A DNA stretch of 64,000 nucleotides from CAWCKS01 sp963763485 (GTDB taxonomy: Bacteria; Pseudomonadota; Alphaproteobacteria; Rhizobiales; Xanthobacteraceae), in assembly GCA_963763485.1 (NCBI GenBank), contig CAVXOW010000003.1, positions 372,001 through 436,000 on the forward strand, written 5' to 3'. Each line of letters opens with the position of its first letter. The first letter of the stretch is position 1. The notes under the pieces are model-generated. The model did no database searches and had not been told where the DNA came from. It was given only the letters and a program-made list of their open reading frames with translations. The position numbers and the translations under genes were made by a program. This document shows, piece after piece, positions 47,282-58,932 of the stretch.

Positions 47282-48433
47282 ATGGCCGAGTTTTTTAGTC
47301 ATGGAATCAATGCGATAGGCCATGGCCTGATCGGCTACATTGTTCCCTTTCTGTTCGTTCTGACGATCGTCGTCTTCTTCCACGAGCTCGGCCATTTTGT
47401 GGTCGCGCGCTGGACCGGCGTGAAGGTGTTAACGTTCTCGCTCGGCTTCGGCCCGGAACTCCTTGGCTTCAACGACCGCAAGGGGACGCGCTGGAAGATC
47501 TCGGCGGTGCCGCTCGGCGGCTATGTGAAATTCTTCGGCGACGAGAATGAAGCGAGCGCGCCATCAGCGGAATCGCTGTCGGCGATGTCGGATGACGAGC
47601 GCAAGGTCTCCTTTCACCACAAGAACGTTTTTGCGCGCGCCGCCATTGTCGCGGCGGGACCGATCGCGAACTTCATCCTGGCGATCGTTATCTTCGCAGC
47701 GCTGTTCGTGTTCATCGGCAAGCCGAACGCCAGCGCCCGCGTCGACGAGGTGACGGCCGATAGCGCCGCTGCCGCAGCAGGATTCCAGCCCGGCGATGTC
47801 GTGCTGGCGATCGACGGCAAGGCGATCGAAAATTTTGCCGACATGCAGCGCATCGTCTCGACGAGCGCCGGCGAGGATCTCACTTTCACGGTGAAGCGCG
47901 GCACGTCGCAGGTCACGCTGCACGGCACGCCGGCGCTGAGCGAAGTGAAGGACAATTTTGGCAACGCCCACAAGATGGGCGTGCTCGGCATCAGGCGCGG
48001 CACGGCACCGGCCGAGATGGCCAACGAGAAAGTCGACCCGCTGACCGGGCTTTGGCTCGGCGCCAAGCAGTCCTGGTTCATCGTCGCCACGACGATGAAA
48101 TTCTTGGGCGGCGTTTTTGCCGGCCACGGCGGGGCCGATCAGGTCGGCGGTCCGCTGCGGATCGCCCAGCTTTCAGGGCAGGCCGCCAGCCTCGGCATCG
48201 ACTACCTGATCAACCTCGCCGCGGTGTTGTCGGTCTCGATCGGACTGCTCAATCTCTTCCCGGTACCTCTGCTCGATGGGGGGCACCTTTTGTTCTACTC
48301 GGTCGAGGTCGTGCGCGGCCGGCCGTTGTCGGAACGGGCCCAGGAGATGGGGTTCAGAATTGGCCTCGCGCTGGTCCTGATGCTGATGATTTTCGCGACG
48401 TATAACGACATTCTCCACTTGACTGCGTCGTAA
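47282..48433 (+). CDS. rseP: RIP metalloprotease RseP
   Basis: Site-2-type intramembrane zinc protease, 383 residues, that cuts membrane-anchored anti-sigma factors and signal-peptide remnants. HELGH at residues 34-38 supplies the catalytic Glu and two His. A PDZ domain lies at about residues 150-220 (GFQPGDVVLAIDG). NLFPVPLLDGG at 324-334 holds the third zinc ligand (D332). Three to four membrane helices are visible. Lies between dxr and bamA, as in many proteobacteria. Confidence 0.95.
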   Translation: MAEFFSHGINAIGHGLIGYIVPFLFVLTIVVFFHELGHFVVARWTGVKVLTFSLGFGPELLGFNDRKGTRWKISAVPLGGYVKFFGDENEASAPSAESLSAMSDDERKVSFHHKNVFARAAIVAAGPIANFILAIVIFAALFVFIGKPNASARVDEVTADSAAAAAGFQPGDVVLAIDGKAIENFADMQRIVSTSAGEDLTFTVKRGTSQVTLHGTPALSEVKDNFGNAHKMGVLGIRRGTAPAEMANEKVDPLTGLWLGAKQSWFIVATTMKFLGGVFAGHGGADQVGGPLRIAQLSGQAASLGIDYLINLAAVLSVSIGLLNLFPVPLLDGGHLLFYSVEVVRGRPLSERAQEMGFRIGLALVLMLMIFATYNDILHLTAS

Positions 48434-48601
48434 GGGTTCCGGGGCGTGGCCAATACGCAACGTGTTGGCCGGAAATTGGAATCCGGGGGTAAAGGTCGTT
48501 TGCCGGGTGGGGGAATTTCGCTACAAACGACGCGGAATGGGGATTCTGTCGAGACGCGGGGCGCGGGTCGGCGTTGGGTTGGTTTTGAGGGCGCTTGGCG
48601 C

Positions 48602-51145
48602 ATGAGACTTGGAATGGGATTTCTTCGGGGCGGTCTGGTCGCTGCCCTGATCGCGCTCGCTGCGCCCCTCACAGCCGGGCTGGCCGTGATCGCAGCCGAC
48701 GTGTCGCCGGCCTATGCCCAGTCCGTGGCTTCCATCGAGGTCGAGGGTAACCGGCGCGTCGAGGCCGATACGGTCCGGTCCTACTTCAAACCGGGGCCGG
48801 ACGGCCGGCTCGACCAGGGCCGCATCAATGACGGCTTGCGGTCGCTCTACGAGACCGGCCTGTTCCAGGACGTGAAGCTCGGCCAGCGCGGTGGCCACCT
48901 GCTCGTGACCGTCGTCGAAAATCCGGTGATCGGGCGCGTGATTTTCGAGGGCAACAGGAAGGTCAAGGACGAACAGCTTTCCACCGAAGTCCAGTCGAAA
49001 CCGCGCGGCAGCCTGTCGCGACCGCTGGTTCAATCGGACGTCCAGCGCATCACGGACATCTACCACCACATGGGCCGCTACGACGTCAAAGTCGTGCCGC
49101 AGCTCATCGACCAACCGAACAATCGCGTCGACCTAATCTTCGAGATCACCGAGGGCTCCAAGACCGGCGTCAAGGAGATCGACTTCGTCGGCAACAATGC
49201 ATACTCGTCCTACCGTCTGAAGGACGTCATCAAGACTCGCGAAAGCAACCTCCTGTCGTTTCTGAGCTCGGCGGACGTCTACGACGCCGACCGCGCCGAG
49301 GCGGACCGCGATTTGATTCGCCGCTTTTATCTGAAGAACGGTTATGCCGACGTTCAGGTCGTGGCGGTGCTGTCCGAATACGATCCCGAGAAGAAGGGCT
49401 TCCTCGTCACGTTCAAGATCGAGGAGGGGCAGCAATACCGGGTGGGTTCGATCGATGTCCGCTCGAATATCCGCAGCCTCGATCCGAGCGGCCTGCGCTC
49501 ATACCTGCGGATGGGGGTCGGCTCGGTCTACAACGCCGAGGCTCTCGAGAAATCGGTCGAGGACATTACCGTCGAAGCATCGCGGCGCGGTTATGCCTTC
49601 GCCACTGTGCGCCCGCAGGGCGATCGCAACTTCGAAAACCACACGGTGGCGATCAGCCTCGTGATCGATGAGGGACAGCGCACCTACATCGAGCGAATCA
49701 ACATTCGCGGCAATACGCGCACGCGCGACTACGTGATTCGCCGCGAGTTCGACATCGGCGAAGGCGATGCCTACAACCGCGCGCTGGTCGACCGGGCGGA
49801 ACGGCGCCTGAAAAACCTTGACTACTTCAAGACCGTCAAGATCACGAACGAGCCCGGATCATCGCCTGACCGGATCATCCTCGACGTCGACGTCGAAGAA
49901 AAGTCGACGGGTGACTTCTCGGTTTCCGGCGGTTACTCGACGTCGGACGGCTTCCTCGCGGATGTGAGTATTTCGGAGCGCAACCTGCTCGGCACTGGTC
50001 TTTATGCCAAGGCCGGCGTGTCGTGGGGACAACGCAGCCGCGGCTACACGTTCTCGATCGTCGACCCTTACATGTTTGGATATCGCGTCGCCGGCGGTCT
50101 CGACATCTTCCAGAAGACCCAATTGGCGTCGAGCTACGTCTCTTACAACACCAAGACATTCGGCATCTCGCCGCGCCTCGTCTTTGCATTGCGTGAAGAT
50201 TTGACGATGCAGCTGCGCTACGCGATCACCAAGACCGAGGTGAACATCAGCCCGCTGCTGGCGAACTGTAACAACCTGACCCCGAACTTCATCAATACCT
50301 TCCCGACTCCCTTGGGAACACCGAACGGCTTGAACAGCAGTGCCGCAACAACACCGCCAGTTCCGGGGTTCACCACCCAGACCGATTGCTACGCCGATGG
50401 CGAAGCGACGCTTGCGGTGAAGAAGGAGTTGGCAGGCGGTCCGGTCTGGACGTCGCTGGTCGGCTATGGCCTGACCTACAACCTGCTCGACAACGTCAAG
50501 GACCCGACATCGGGCTTGCTCGTCGACTTCCGGCAGGATTTCGCCGGCCTCGGCGGCAATGTGAAATACATCAGGAGCTCCGGCGACATGCGCTACTACT
50601 TCCCGGTGGTGGCTGACGTCGTCGGCGTCCTGCACGGCCAGGCCGGCATCATCAACGGCTATGGCGGCGGCGGGCTGCGCATGCTCGACCAGTTCCAGAT
50701 GGGTCCGAACCTGGTTCGCGGCTTTGCCCCGGCGGGCCTCGGCCCGCGCGACCTGACGCCCGGCACCTCGAACGACGCCCTGGGCGGCACCAAGTACTGG
50801 GGCGCGTCCGCCGAGATGCAGATGCCGTTCTGGTTCCTGCCGAAGGAAATCGGCCTGAGAGGCTCGCTGTTCGCCGATGCGGGCTCGGTGTGGGATTGGG
50901 ATCCGGGAACACTCATTCAGGGCCCGGTTTTTCCCGGAACAACGACGGTGACGCGGTGCTGGACCGTCACCAACGAGTGCCTGGTCCCGTCGTCCAACAA
51001 CATGGTCGTCCGCAGCTCGGTCGGCGCCGGCCTGATCTGGTCCTCGCCGTTTGGCCCGTTGCGCTTCGATTTCGCCTTCCCGGTCACGAAAGCCAGCTAT
51101 GATCGGAAGCAGTGGTTCCGCTTCGGAGGTGGAACGAGCTTCTGA
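48602..51145 (+). CDS. bamA: outer membrane protein assembly factor BamA
   Basis: Central component of the machinery that inserts beta-barrel proteins in the outer membrane. From the ATG at 48602 the protein is 847 residues with a signal peptide ending AYA at residue 39. Five POTRA repeats cover about residues 40-440 (ASIEVEGNRRVEADTVRSYF, VGRVIFEGNRKVKDEQ-like and later copies). The barrel follows, with SERNLLGTGLYAKAGVSWG and the VRGFAPAGLGPRDL loop, and it ends in Phe (GGGTSF) as barrels usually do. The frame is open upstream to a GTG at 48446, but those residues are not a signal sequence. Confidence 0.94.
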   Translation: MRLGMGFLRGGLVAALIALAAPLTAGLAVIAADVSPAYAQSVASIEVEGNRRVEADTVRSYFKPGPDGRLDQGRINDGLRSLYETGLFQDVKLGQRGGHLLVTVVENPVIGRVIFEGNRKVKDEQLSTEVQSKPRGSLSRPLVQSDVQRITDIYHHMGRYDVKVVPQLIDQPNNRVDLIFEITEGSKTGVKEIDFVGNNAYSSYRLKDVIKTRESNLLSFLSSADVYDADRAEADRDLIRRFYLKNGYADVQVVAVLSEYDPEKKGFLVTFKIEEGQQYRVGSIDVRSNIRSLDPSGLRSYLRMGVGSVYNAEALEKSVEDITVEASRRGYAFATVRPQGDRNFENHTVAISLVIDEGQRTYIERINIRGNTRTRDYVIRREFDIGEGDAYNRALVDRAERRLKNLDYFKTVKITNEPGSSPDRIILDVDVEEKSTGDFSVSGGYSTSDGFLADVSISERNLLGTGLYAKAGVSWGQRSRGYTFSIVDPYMFGYRVAGGLDIFQKTQLASSYVSYNTKTFGISPRLVFALREDLTMQLRYAITKTEVNISPLLANCNNLTPNFINTFPTPLGTPNGLNSSAATTPPVPGFTTQTDCYADGEATLAVKKELAGGPVWTSLVGYGLTYNLLDNVKDPTSGLLVDFRQDFAGLGGNVKYIRSSGDMRYYFPVVADVVGVLHGQAGIINGYGGGGLRMLDQFQMGPNLVRGFAPAGLGPRDLTPGTSNDALGGTKYWGASAEMQMPFWFLPKEIGLRGSLFADAGSVWDWDPGTLIQGPVFPGTTTVTRCWTVTNECLVPSSNNMVVRSSVGAGLIWSSPFGPLRFDFAFPVTKASYDRKQWFRFGGGTSF

Positions 51146-51163
51146 CGATGGTTTGTGGAGCGG

Positions 51164-52255
51164 ATGGACCAGCGTTTGTTCTTTGAGCGCTCAGAGCCGC
51201 TTTCGCTCGCCGAAATCGCGGCGCTGACAGGGGCCGTGCTGGTCGATCCGTCGCTGGCGGAACGACGGATCGAGGGCCTTGCCGTGCTGGATGCGGCCGG
51301 CCCACATCACCTCACCTTCGTCGACGGCCCCAAGTATTTGCCGCAGCTTGAGACCTGCCACGCCGGCGCGTGCTTGGTCAGTGCGCGACTTGAACAGCGC
51401 GTGCCGGCGCGCACGGCCGCGCTGCGCATCGCCGATCCCTATCGCGCGTTCGTGACCGTCGCGCGCAAGGCTCATCCGGACGCGCTGCACCCGGCAGCAA
51501 TCTTTCAGGGCGCTGACGTGTCGCCACAGGCAGTGGTTCATCCGACTGCGCGTCTCGAGGACGGCGTGATTGTCGATCCATTGGCGGTGGTAGGCCCAGG
51601 CGCGCAGATCGGTCAGGACACCGTTATCGGCGCCGGCGCCGTGATCGGACCAAACGTGACGATTGGACGATCGTGCAGCATCGGGCCGCAAGCGACGATC
51701 ATCTGCAGCATGCTTGGCAACAATGTGATCGTTCATCCCGGCTGCCGTATCGGCCAGGACGGTTACGGCTTCGTGCCGGGCCCGAGGGGGCACATCAAGA
51801 TCCCGCAGACCGGGCGCGTGATCATCCAGAACGATGTCGAGATCGGCGCCAACACGACGATCGACCGCGGCGCGCTTCGCGACACCGTGATCGGCGAGGG
51901 GACCAAGATCGACAATCTGGTCCAGATCGCCCATAACGTCACCATCGGCCGGCACTGCATCATCGTCAGCCAGGTCGGGCTCTCGGGCAGCACGACGATC
52001 GGCGATGGCGTCGCGCTTGGCGCGCGGGTGGGGACGAACAACCACGTCACCATCGGCGACGGAGCGCAGATCGCTGCGACCAGCATCGTGCATGGCGACG
52101 TGCCGCCGGGCGCGAAATACGGTGGCACGCCGGCGAAGCCCGTCAAGCAGTGGTTCCGCGAGATGATGCTGGTCGAGCGTCTGGCGAAGGGAAGTCGCGA
52201 GGGGGACAAGGATTTGGATCAGAAGGATTCGAATCAAACAGGGCAGGGCACATGA
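51164..52255 (+). CDS. lpxD: UDP-3-O-acylglucosamine N-acyltransferase
   Basis: Third enzyme of lipid A synthesis, adding the N-linked hydroxyacyl chain. About 363 residues from the ATG at 51164; a GTG at 51155 is an alternative. The N-terminal uridine-binding domain ([20 protein letters not shown]) is followed by a left-handed beta helix of hexapeptide repeats ([20 protein letters not shown] and later [10 protein letters not shown]). The catalytic His is in [15 protein letters not shown]. Its TGA overlaps the fabZ ATG. Confidence 0.95.
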   Translation: MDQRLFFERSEPLSLAEIAALTGAVLVDPSLAERRIEGLAVLDAAGPHHLTFVDGPKYLPQLETCHAGACLVSARLEQRVPARTAALRIADPYRAFVTVARKAHPDALHPAAIFQGADVSPQAVVHPTARLEDGVIVDPLAVVGPGAQIGQDTVIGAGAVIGPNVTIGRSCSIGPQATIICSMLGNNVIVHPGCRIGQDGYGFVPGPRGHIKIPQTGRVIIQNDVEIGANTTIDRGALRDTVIGEGTKIDNLVQIAHNVTIGRHCIIVSQVGLSGSTTIGDGVALGARVGTNNHVTIGDGAQIAATSIVHGDVPPGAKYGGTPAKPVKQWFREMMLVERLAKGSREGDKDLDQKDSNQTGQGT

Positions 52256-52707
52256 ACCCTCCGGAGAAACTCGAGGCAGCCGACATCGCTCTTGTCCTGA
52301 AGGCGCTGCCGCATCGTTATCCGTTCCTGATGATCGATCGCGTGCACTCGATCCGTGGCGACGACTTCGCTGTCGGCGTCAAGAACGTCACGTTCAACGA
52401 ACCGCAATTCCAGGGTCATTTTCCCGAGCGCCCGGTGTTTCCTGGCGTGCTGATGATCGAGGGCATGGCGCAGACGGCCGGGGTGATCTGTATCCTGTCG
52501 GGCAAAGTGCCGTCGGAGACGCGCAGCGTCTATTTCATGACGATCGACAAGGCCAAGTTTCGCAAGCCCGTGGTGCCTGGTGATACCATCGAGTATCACA
52601 TGACCAAGATAAACCAGCGCCGCAATATGTGGTGGTTTCGCGGGGAAGCAAAGGTTGCCGGCCAACTGGTTGCCGAGGCCGAAGTCGGCGCGATGCTCGG
52701 CGGGTAA
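52252..52707 (+). CDS. fabZ: 3-hydroxyacyl-[acyl-carrier-protein] dehydratase FabZ
   Basis: Dehydratase of fatty acid synthesis, which competes with LpxA for hydroxyacyl-ACP and so balances membrane and lipid A synthesis. The 151-residue hot-dog fold protein has [13 protein letters not shown] and the catalytic His and Glu in [20 protein letters not shown]. Starts at 52252 overlapping the end of lpxD. Confidence 0.96.
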   Translation: MNPPEKLEAADIALVLKALPHRYPFLMIDRVHSIRGDDFAVGVKNVTFNEPQFQGHFPERPVFPGVLMIEGMAQTAGVICILSGKVPSETRSVYFMTIDKAKFRKPVVPGDTIEYHMTKINQRRNMWWFRGEAKVAGQLVAEAEVGAMLGG

Positions 52708-52716
52708 GGGTCTTGA

Positions 52717-52780
52717 TTGAGCATGATCTCTTGGACAAACGACGACGTTTGTCCGGGAAGACTGGTATCCGTCCCCAAAC
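52717..52780. repeat. dispersed repeat, copy A (GAGCATGATC type)
   Basis: Starts TGAGCATGATCTCTTGGACA and contains the 8-bp stem GGACAAAC ... GTTTGTCC (52733-52754). It is a diverged copy of the element seen also at 52896, 55830 and 57412. It lies in the fabZ-lpxA spacer. Confidence 0.6.
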
Positions 52781-52895
52781 AAGCCGAGGGCCTGCTTTCC
52801 GGGCACGCTCGAATTCGTTAATCGTCATGTTCTGCAACATTTAATGACCGCGCCGGCGCAGGAAATCGCCTATTGGCGGAACTGCTCTTTGAGAT

Positions 52896-52944
52896 GCGCA
52901 TGTCCTTTTCGGAAAACCGGCACCCACTTTTCCGGGACATGCGC
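52896..52944. repeat. dispersed repeat, copy B, with perfect 10-bp inverted ends
   Basis: GCGCATGTCC (52896-52905) and GGACATGCGC (52935-52944) are exact inverted repeats. The interior has TTTTCGGAAAACCGGCACCC and ACTTTTCC. It is the tidiest of the four copies and sits about 25 bp before lpxA. Confidence 0.7.
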
Positions 52945-52970
52945 CGATCATCGCGAGCGAAGAGAGCTGG

Positions 52971-53792
52971 ATGAGCAGAATTGACCCAACCGCCCGCATC
53001 GAGGACGGCGCCACGATCGGCGATGACGTGGACGTCGGGCCGTACTGCATCGTCGGCCGGGATGTCATGCTGGGTGCGGGCTGCCGCTTGCTGTCGCATG
53101 TCAACGTTGCCGGCCACACCGCGGTCGGGGCGGGGACGGTAATCTATCCCTTCGCGTCCGTCGGCACGCCGCCGCAGTCGCTCGCCTATCGCGGCGAGCC
53201 GACACGGCTTCTGATCGGCGAGGGTTGCACCATCCGCGAGTCGGTCACGATCAACACCGGCACGGTCGGCGGCGGCGGACTGACACAACTCGGCGATCGC
53301 TGCTACCTGATGGCCTACAGTCACGTCGGGCACGACTGCCGGGTCGGCAGCGATGTGATCTTCGCGAACTCGGCAACGCTCGGCGGCCATTGCGAGGTCG
53401 GCGATTTCGTCTGGATCGGCGGCTTGAGCGCCGTGCATCAGTTCGTCCGGATCGGCGCGCAGGCGATGGTCGCCGGCGCCAGTGGCATTCGCGGCGATGT
53501 GATCCCCTATGGCTTCGTCACCGGCCAGCACGCCGCACTCGAGGGACTGAACGTCGTCGGCATGCGGCGGCGCAAATTCACGAAGCAGCGGCTGCATGTC
53601 GTCCGCTCGTTCTATCAATCGCTGTTCTTCGGCCCGGGTACGCTCGCCGAGCGCGTGAGCGAAGCGCAGGCGCAGCCGGCCGCCGATCCGGCGATTGCCG
53701 AAATCGTTGCGTTCCTCGCCAGTGGCAACAAGCGGTCGCTCTGCCTGCCGCGCGGCAAGCACGCGCCTGACCTCGACGCCCAGGAGCAATGA
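52971..53792 (+). CDS. lpxA: UDP-N-acetylglucosamine O-acyltransferase
   Basis: First enzyme of lipid A synthesis. The 273-residue protein is a left-handed beta helix with hexapeptide repeats (IGDDVDVGPYCIVG, AGAGTVIYP-like) followed by a helical C-terminal domain (RRRKFTKQRLHVVRSFYQSL). The catalytic His is H121 in SHVGHDC, equivalent to H125 of E. coli. Its stop overlaps lpxI by four bases. Confidence 0.95.
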   Translation: MSRIDPTARIEDGATIGDDVDVGPYCIVGRDVMLGAGCRLLSHVNVAGHTAVGAGTVIYPFASVGTPPQSLAYRGEPTRLLIGEGCTIRESVTINTGTVGGGGLTQLGDRCYLMAYSHVGHDCRVGSDVIFANSATLGGHCEVGDFVWIGGLSAVHQFVRIGAQAMVAGASGIRGDVIPYGFVTGQHAALEGLNVVGMRRRKFTKQRLHVVRSFYQSLFFGPGTLAERVSEAQAQPAADPAIAEIVAFLASGNKRSLCLPRGKHAPDLDAQEQ

Positions 53793-54643
53793 GCGAGCCG
53801 AGCGAGAGCGGTGCGGCCGTCGGCATCGTCGCCGGCGGCGGGGCGCTTCCGGCCACGGTCGCGCGTTCGCTGGAAGGGCAGGGACGGCGCGCCGTGGTGT
53901 TTGCCATCAAGGGCTTTTGCGATCCAGCGACCGTTGCGGGCCGAGCGCATCATTGGGTTGCGCTGGGCCAGATCGGTCGCCTGACACAGTTGCTCAGACG
54001 CGAGCGGTGCCGCGACGTCGTCGCGGTGGGATCGCTGATCAGGCCGGCGCTGTCGGAGCTGCGGCTCGATTGGCAGACGCTTCGCGTGATGCCGTCCTTG
54101 ATCCGCGCCTTTCGCGGTGGCGACAACCATCTGCTGACGAGCGTTGCCCGCATCTTTGCCGACAACGGCTTCAGGCTTGTCGGCGTCAACGAGGTGGCGC
54201 CCGAGCTCACGATGCCCGAGGGGATGCTGACCCGCCGCAAGCCCGATGACGCTGCGCTGCGCGACATTGCGAAGGGACGCGCCGCGCTGGCGGCGATGAG
54301 CGCGTTCGATATCGGCCAGGCTGCGGTCGTGATCGACGAGCACGTGGTGGCGCTGGAGGATATCGAGGGCACCGATGCGCTGCTTCAGCGCGTCGCGCGA
54401 TTGCGCGAGAGGAGGCGGATCCGTGCGCCAGCCGGCCGCGGCGTGCTGGTGAAGGCACCCAAGGCCGGACAGGAGCTGCGTCTCGACATGCCTGCGCTTG
54501 GCCCGAGGACAGTTGCGGGCGCTCAGGAAGCCCAACTCGCCGGCATTGCGGTTGTCGCCGGCCAGACATTGCTGGCCGAGGCCGAGGCCGTCATCGCCGC
54601 CGCCGATCGCGCCGGGCTGTTTGTGGTCGGCGTTCCCGCATGA
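53789..54643 (+). CDS. lpxI: UDP-2,3-diacylglucosamine pyrophosphatase LpxI
   Basis: Hydrolyses UDP-2,3-diacylglucosamine to lipid X, the job done by LpxH in E. coli. LpxI is the form used by most alphaproteobacteria. The 284-residue protein has AVGIVAGGGALPATVARSLE at the N-terminus and GDNHLLTSVARIFADNGFRL in the middle, and ends in the DUF1009 catalytic domain (GRGVLVKAPKAGQELRLDMP, IAVVAGQTLL). It overlaps lpxA and lpxB by four bases each. Confidence 0.93.
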   Translation: MSEPSESGAAVGIVAGGGALPATVARSLEGQGRRAVVFAIKGFCDPATVAGRAHHWVALGQIGRLTQLLRRERCRDVVAVGSLIRPALSELRLDWQTLRVMPSLIRAFRGGDNHLLTSVARIFADNGFRLVGVNEVAPELTMPEGMLTRRKPDDAALRDIAKGRAALAAMSAFDIGQAAVVIDEHVVALEDIEGTDALLQRVARLRERRRIRAPAGRGVLVKAPKAGQELRLDMPALGPRTVAGAQEAQLAGIAVVAGQTLLAEAEAVIAAADRAGLFVVGVPA

Positions 54644-55827
54644 CCTCGGAGGTCACAGCGGAGGACGCGCCGCGAACGATCTTTCTGGTCGCGGCGGAAA
54701 CTTCGGGCGACCGGCTCGGCGCCGCCCTGATCGATGCGTTGCGCGCGCGCCTGAAGGGCAACGTGCGCTTTGCCGGAGTTGGCGGCGCCGACATGGCAGC
54801 TGCGGGCATGGAGTCGCTGGTGCCGATCGAGGAGCTCTCGATCATGGGATTTGCCGCGCTGCCCCGTGGAATCCCGAAGATCCTGCGGCGCATCCGCGAG
54901 GTCGGCGATGCCGTGCTGCGCGCGTCACCCGACGTGCTGGTCATCATCGACAGCCCGGATTTCACCCATCGCGTGGCGCGGAGGGTTCGGGCGCGCGATC
55001 CATCGATACCGATCGTCGACTATGTCTCGCCCACGGTCTGGGCGTGGCGGCCGGGGCGGGCGCGCGCGATGCGCCGCTATGTCGACCACCTGCTCGCGCT
55101 GCTGCCGTTCGAGCCTGAGGTCCATGAGCGCCTGGGCGGCCCACCCTGCAGCTATGTCGGCCACCCGCTGCTGCAGCAGGTTGGGACACTGCGGCCCAAC
55201 GACGACGAGCGGAAACGGCGCGAGAGCGATCCGCCGGTGCTGCTGGTCCTGCCTGGCAGCCGGCGAGGCGAAATCCGTCACCACATGGGTGTGCTGGGCG
55301 ACACACTCGCCCGGCTCAAGACGAAGGATGTTGCGTTCGAGCCGGTGATCCCGACGCTGCCCCATCTTGCCGATCTCGTGCGCGAGAAGAGCGTCGGCTG
55401 GCCGGTCAAGCCGCGGCTTGCGATTGGCGATGCCGAGCGACTGGCGGCAACGCGGATCGCGCGCGCCGCACTGACGAAGTCGGGGACATCGACGCTCGAA
55501 CTTGCGCTGGCCGGCGTGCCGATGGTGGCTTTCTACCGCGTGTCGGGGTGGGAGGCGGCGATCGCCCGGCGCGTGATAAGAGTGCCGACGGTGATCCTGG
55601 CCAACCTTGTCATTGGCGCCAACGTCGTCCCGGAATTCCTGCAGCAGGACTGCACGGCCGAGCAGCTTGCGCCAGCGGTTGCCGAGGTGCTCAACAACGG
55701 CGGAGCGCGGCAACGTCAGCTGGAGGCATTTGCGAAGCTCGACGAATTGATGGCGGTTGGCGACAAGTCGCCGAGCGAGCGTGCCGCCGACATCGTGATC
55801 GCCCAACTGCGGCGACCTGGCTGTTGA
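54640..55827 (+). CDS. lpxB: lipid A disaccharide synthase
   Basis: Family 19 glycosyltransferase that joins lipid X and UDP-diacylglucosamine. The 395-residue protein has AAETSGDRLGAALIDALRAR, the GVGGADMAAAGMESL loop, DYVSPTVWAWRPGRARAMRR and the SGTSTLELALAGVPMVAFYR donor-site segment. It ends the lpxD-fabZ-lpxA-lpxI-lpxB run. Confidence 0.95.
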   Translation: MTSEVTAEDAPRTIFLVAAETSGDRLGAALIDALRARLKGNVRFAGVGGADMAAAGMESLVPIEELSIMGFAALPRGIPKILRRIREVGDAVLRASPDVLVIIDSPDFTHRVARRVRARDPSIPIVDYVSPTVWAWRPGRARAMRRYVDHLLALLPFEPEVHERLGGPPCSYVGHPLLQQVGTLRPNDDERKRRESDPPVLLVLPGSRRGEIRHHMGVLGDTLARLKTKDVAFEPVIPTLPHLADLVREKSVGWPVKPRLAIGDAERLAATRIARAALTKSGTSTLELALAGVPMVAFYRVSGWEAAIARRVIRVPTVILANLVIGANVVPEFLQQDCTAEQLAPAVAEVLNNGGARQRQLEAFAKLDELMAVGDKSPSERAADIVIAQLRRPGC

Positions 55828-55829
55828 TT

Positions 55830-55902
55830 GAGCATGATCTCCGCGCAAACGCTCCGCGTTTGTCGCGAGGGAAAACCGGCATCACTTTTCCGGATCCTGC
55901 TC
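55830..55902. repeat. dispersed repeat, copy C
   Basis: GAGCATGATC (55830-55839) and GATCCTGCTC (55893-55902) are near-perfect inverted ends. The interior holds GGGAAAACCGGCATC and ACTTTTCC, as in copy B. It lies directly after lpxB, beside the gltA terminator. Confidence 0.7.
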
Positions 55903-55906
55903 TCAA

Positions 55907-55937
55907 CGAAAAAGGCCGGAACGACAGTTCCGGCCTT
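55907..55937 (-). terminator. intrinsic terminator of gltA
   Basis: AAGGCCGGAAC (55912-55922) and GTTCCGGCCTT (55927-55937) form an 11-bp stem with a GACA loop. On the minus strand the stem is followed by TTTTTCG, so it is a classic rho-independent terminator placed just after the gltA stop. It may also stop the lpxB transcript from the other side. Confidence 0.85.
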
Positions 55938-55959
55938 CGCGACGTGATCAGTTGTGGTC

Positions 55960-57258
55960 TCAGCGCTTGTCGAGCGGAACCCACTTGCGCTCGGTGTCGC
56001 CGGTATAGAGCTGACGCGGACGAGCGATCTTGTAGCTCGGGTCGCCGATCATTTCTTTCCACTGCGCGATCCAGCCGACGGTGCGCGCGACCGCGAACAG
56101 CACGGTGAACATCGAGGTCGGGAAGCCCAGCGCCTTCAGCGTGATGCCGGAGTAGAAGTCGACGTTCGGATAAAGCTTGCGGCTGATGAAGTAGTCGTCG
56201 TTCAGCGCCATCTTCTCGAGCTGCAGCGCGACCTTGAGGACAGGGTCGTCCCCGTGGCCGGTCTCATTCAGCACGTCATGGCAGAGCTTCTGCATGATCT
56301 TGGCGCGCGGATCGTAGTTTTTGTAGACGCGATGACCGAAGCCCATCACACGGAACAGGTCCTCACGATCTTTGGCCCGCTGGATGAAGTCCGGAATCTT
56401 GTCGACCGTGCCAATTTCCGTCAGCATCTTGAGCGCTGCCTCGTTGGCGCCGCCGTGGGCGGGACCCCACAGGCAGGCGATGCCGGCCGCGATGCAGGCG
56501 AACGGATTGGCGCCTGACGAACCCGACGAACGCACGGTGTTGGTCGAAGCGTTCTGCTCGTGATCGGCGTGCAGGATGAAGATCTGGTCGAGTGCGCGCG
56601 CGAGCACCGGGTTGACCTTGTACTCCTCGCACGGCACCGCAAAGCACATCCGCATGAAGTTCGAGGCGTAGTCGAGCGAGTTCTGCGGATAGATGAAGGG
56701 CTGGCCGATCGTGTACTTGTAGGCCATCGCCGCGAGCGTCGGCACCTTCGCGATCATGCGCATCGAGGCGACCATGCGCTGGTGTGGATCGTTGATGTCG
56801 GTGGAGTCGTGATAGAACGCCGACAGTGCGCCGACGGACGCGACCATCACCGCCATCGGATGCGCGTCGCGGCGGAAGCCCTGGAAGAAGCGGGCCATCT
56901 GCTCGTGCACCATGGTGTGGTTGGTGACGCGTTGAACGAAGTCGGCCTTCTGCGTTTTGTTCGGCAGCTCGCCTTCGAGCAGCAGATAGCAGGTGTCGAG
57001 GAAGTCGCCCTGGGCGACCTGTTCGATCGGATAACCACGGTAGCGGAGGATGCCAACCTCGCCGTCGATGTAGGTAATCTTCAACTCGCAGCTCGCGGTC
57101 GACATGAAGCCGGGGTCGTAAGTGAACACGCCGGCTTTGTTGTAGAGCGTTGAGATGTCGATGACGTCGGGACCGGTCGAGCCGTTGCGGATCGGGAAAT
57201 CGTAGTTCTTGTTTCCGATTGTGACGGTTGCGGTCTTGTTAGGGTTGGGTGCGTCCAT
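55960..57258 (-). CDS. gltA: citrate synthase
   Basis: Condenses acetyl-CoA and oxaloacetate, first step of the TCA cycle. The 432-residue protein is the hexameric type II form, as in other Gram-negatives. [17 protein letters not shown] and [17 protein letters not shown] hold the catalytic His residues, and [17 protein letters not shown] the catalytic Asp. Start at 57258 with a GGAG-type Shine-Dalgarno. A strong terminator follows the stop. Confidence 0.97.
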   Translation of the reverse strand: MDAPNPNKTATVTIGNKNYDFPIRNGSTGPDVIDISTLYNKAGVFTYDPGFMSTASCELKITYIDGEVGILRYRGYPIEQVAQGDFLDTCYLLLEGELPNKTQKADFVQRVTNHTMVHEQMARFFQGFRRDAHPMAVMVASVGALSAFYHDSTDINDPHQRMVASMRMIAKVPTLAAMAYKYTIGQPFIYPQNSLDYASNFMRMCFAVPCEEYKVNPVLARALDQIFILHADHEQNASTNTVRSSGSSGANPFACIAAGIACLWGPAHGGANEAALKMLTEIGTVDKIPDFIQRAKDREDLFRVMGFGHRVYKNYDPRAKIMQKLCHDVLNETGHGDDPVLKVALQLEKMALNDDYFISRKLYPNVDFYSGITLKALGFPTSMFTVLFAVARTVGWIAQWKEMIGDPSYKIARPRQLYTGDTERKWVPLDKR

Positions 57259-57411
57259 GGTCCCCGGCTCCGATCTTTTGCGAGGTGGTTGGCTGGCGTT
57301 TCACTGCCGAATATAGGGCGGCGCAGCCACGCGAAAACATCTGATCTGGCTTGCGTATCGCATTGTTCGTTGCACCGCAAGATGGATAGAAATGTTCAAC
57401 TATGGCGGCCT

Positions 57412-57485
57412 TGATCGTGCATGTCCTGATGGACAAACGAAGGCGTTCGCCCGGGAAAACCTATCCACTTTTCCCGAACATGCGC
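57412..57485. repeat. dispersed repeat, copy D
   Basis: GTGCATGTCCTGATGGACAA opens the copy and GAACATGCGC closes it, with GGGAAAACCTATCC and ACTTTTCCC in the interior. It ends exactly at the gltX stop codon (57486-57488), between gltX and gltA. Confidence 0.6.

Positions 57486-58932
<1,447 letters not shown>

Noticed and set aside
48446..48601. N-terminal extension of BamA from a GTG at 48446
   Set aside because: The 52 residues are hydrophilic and would precede the signal peptide, which starts properly at the ATG at 48602.
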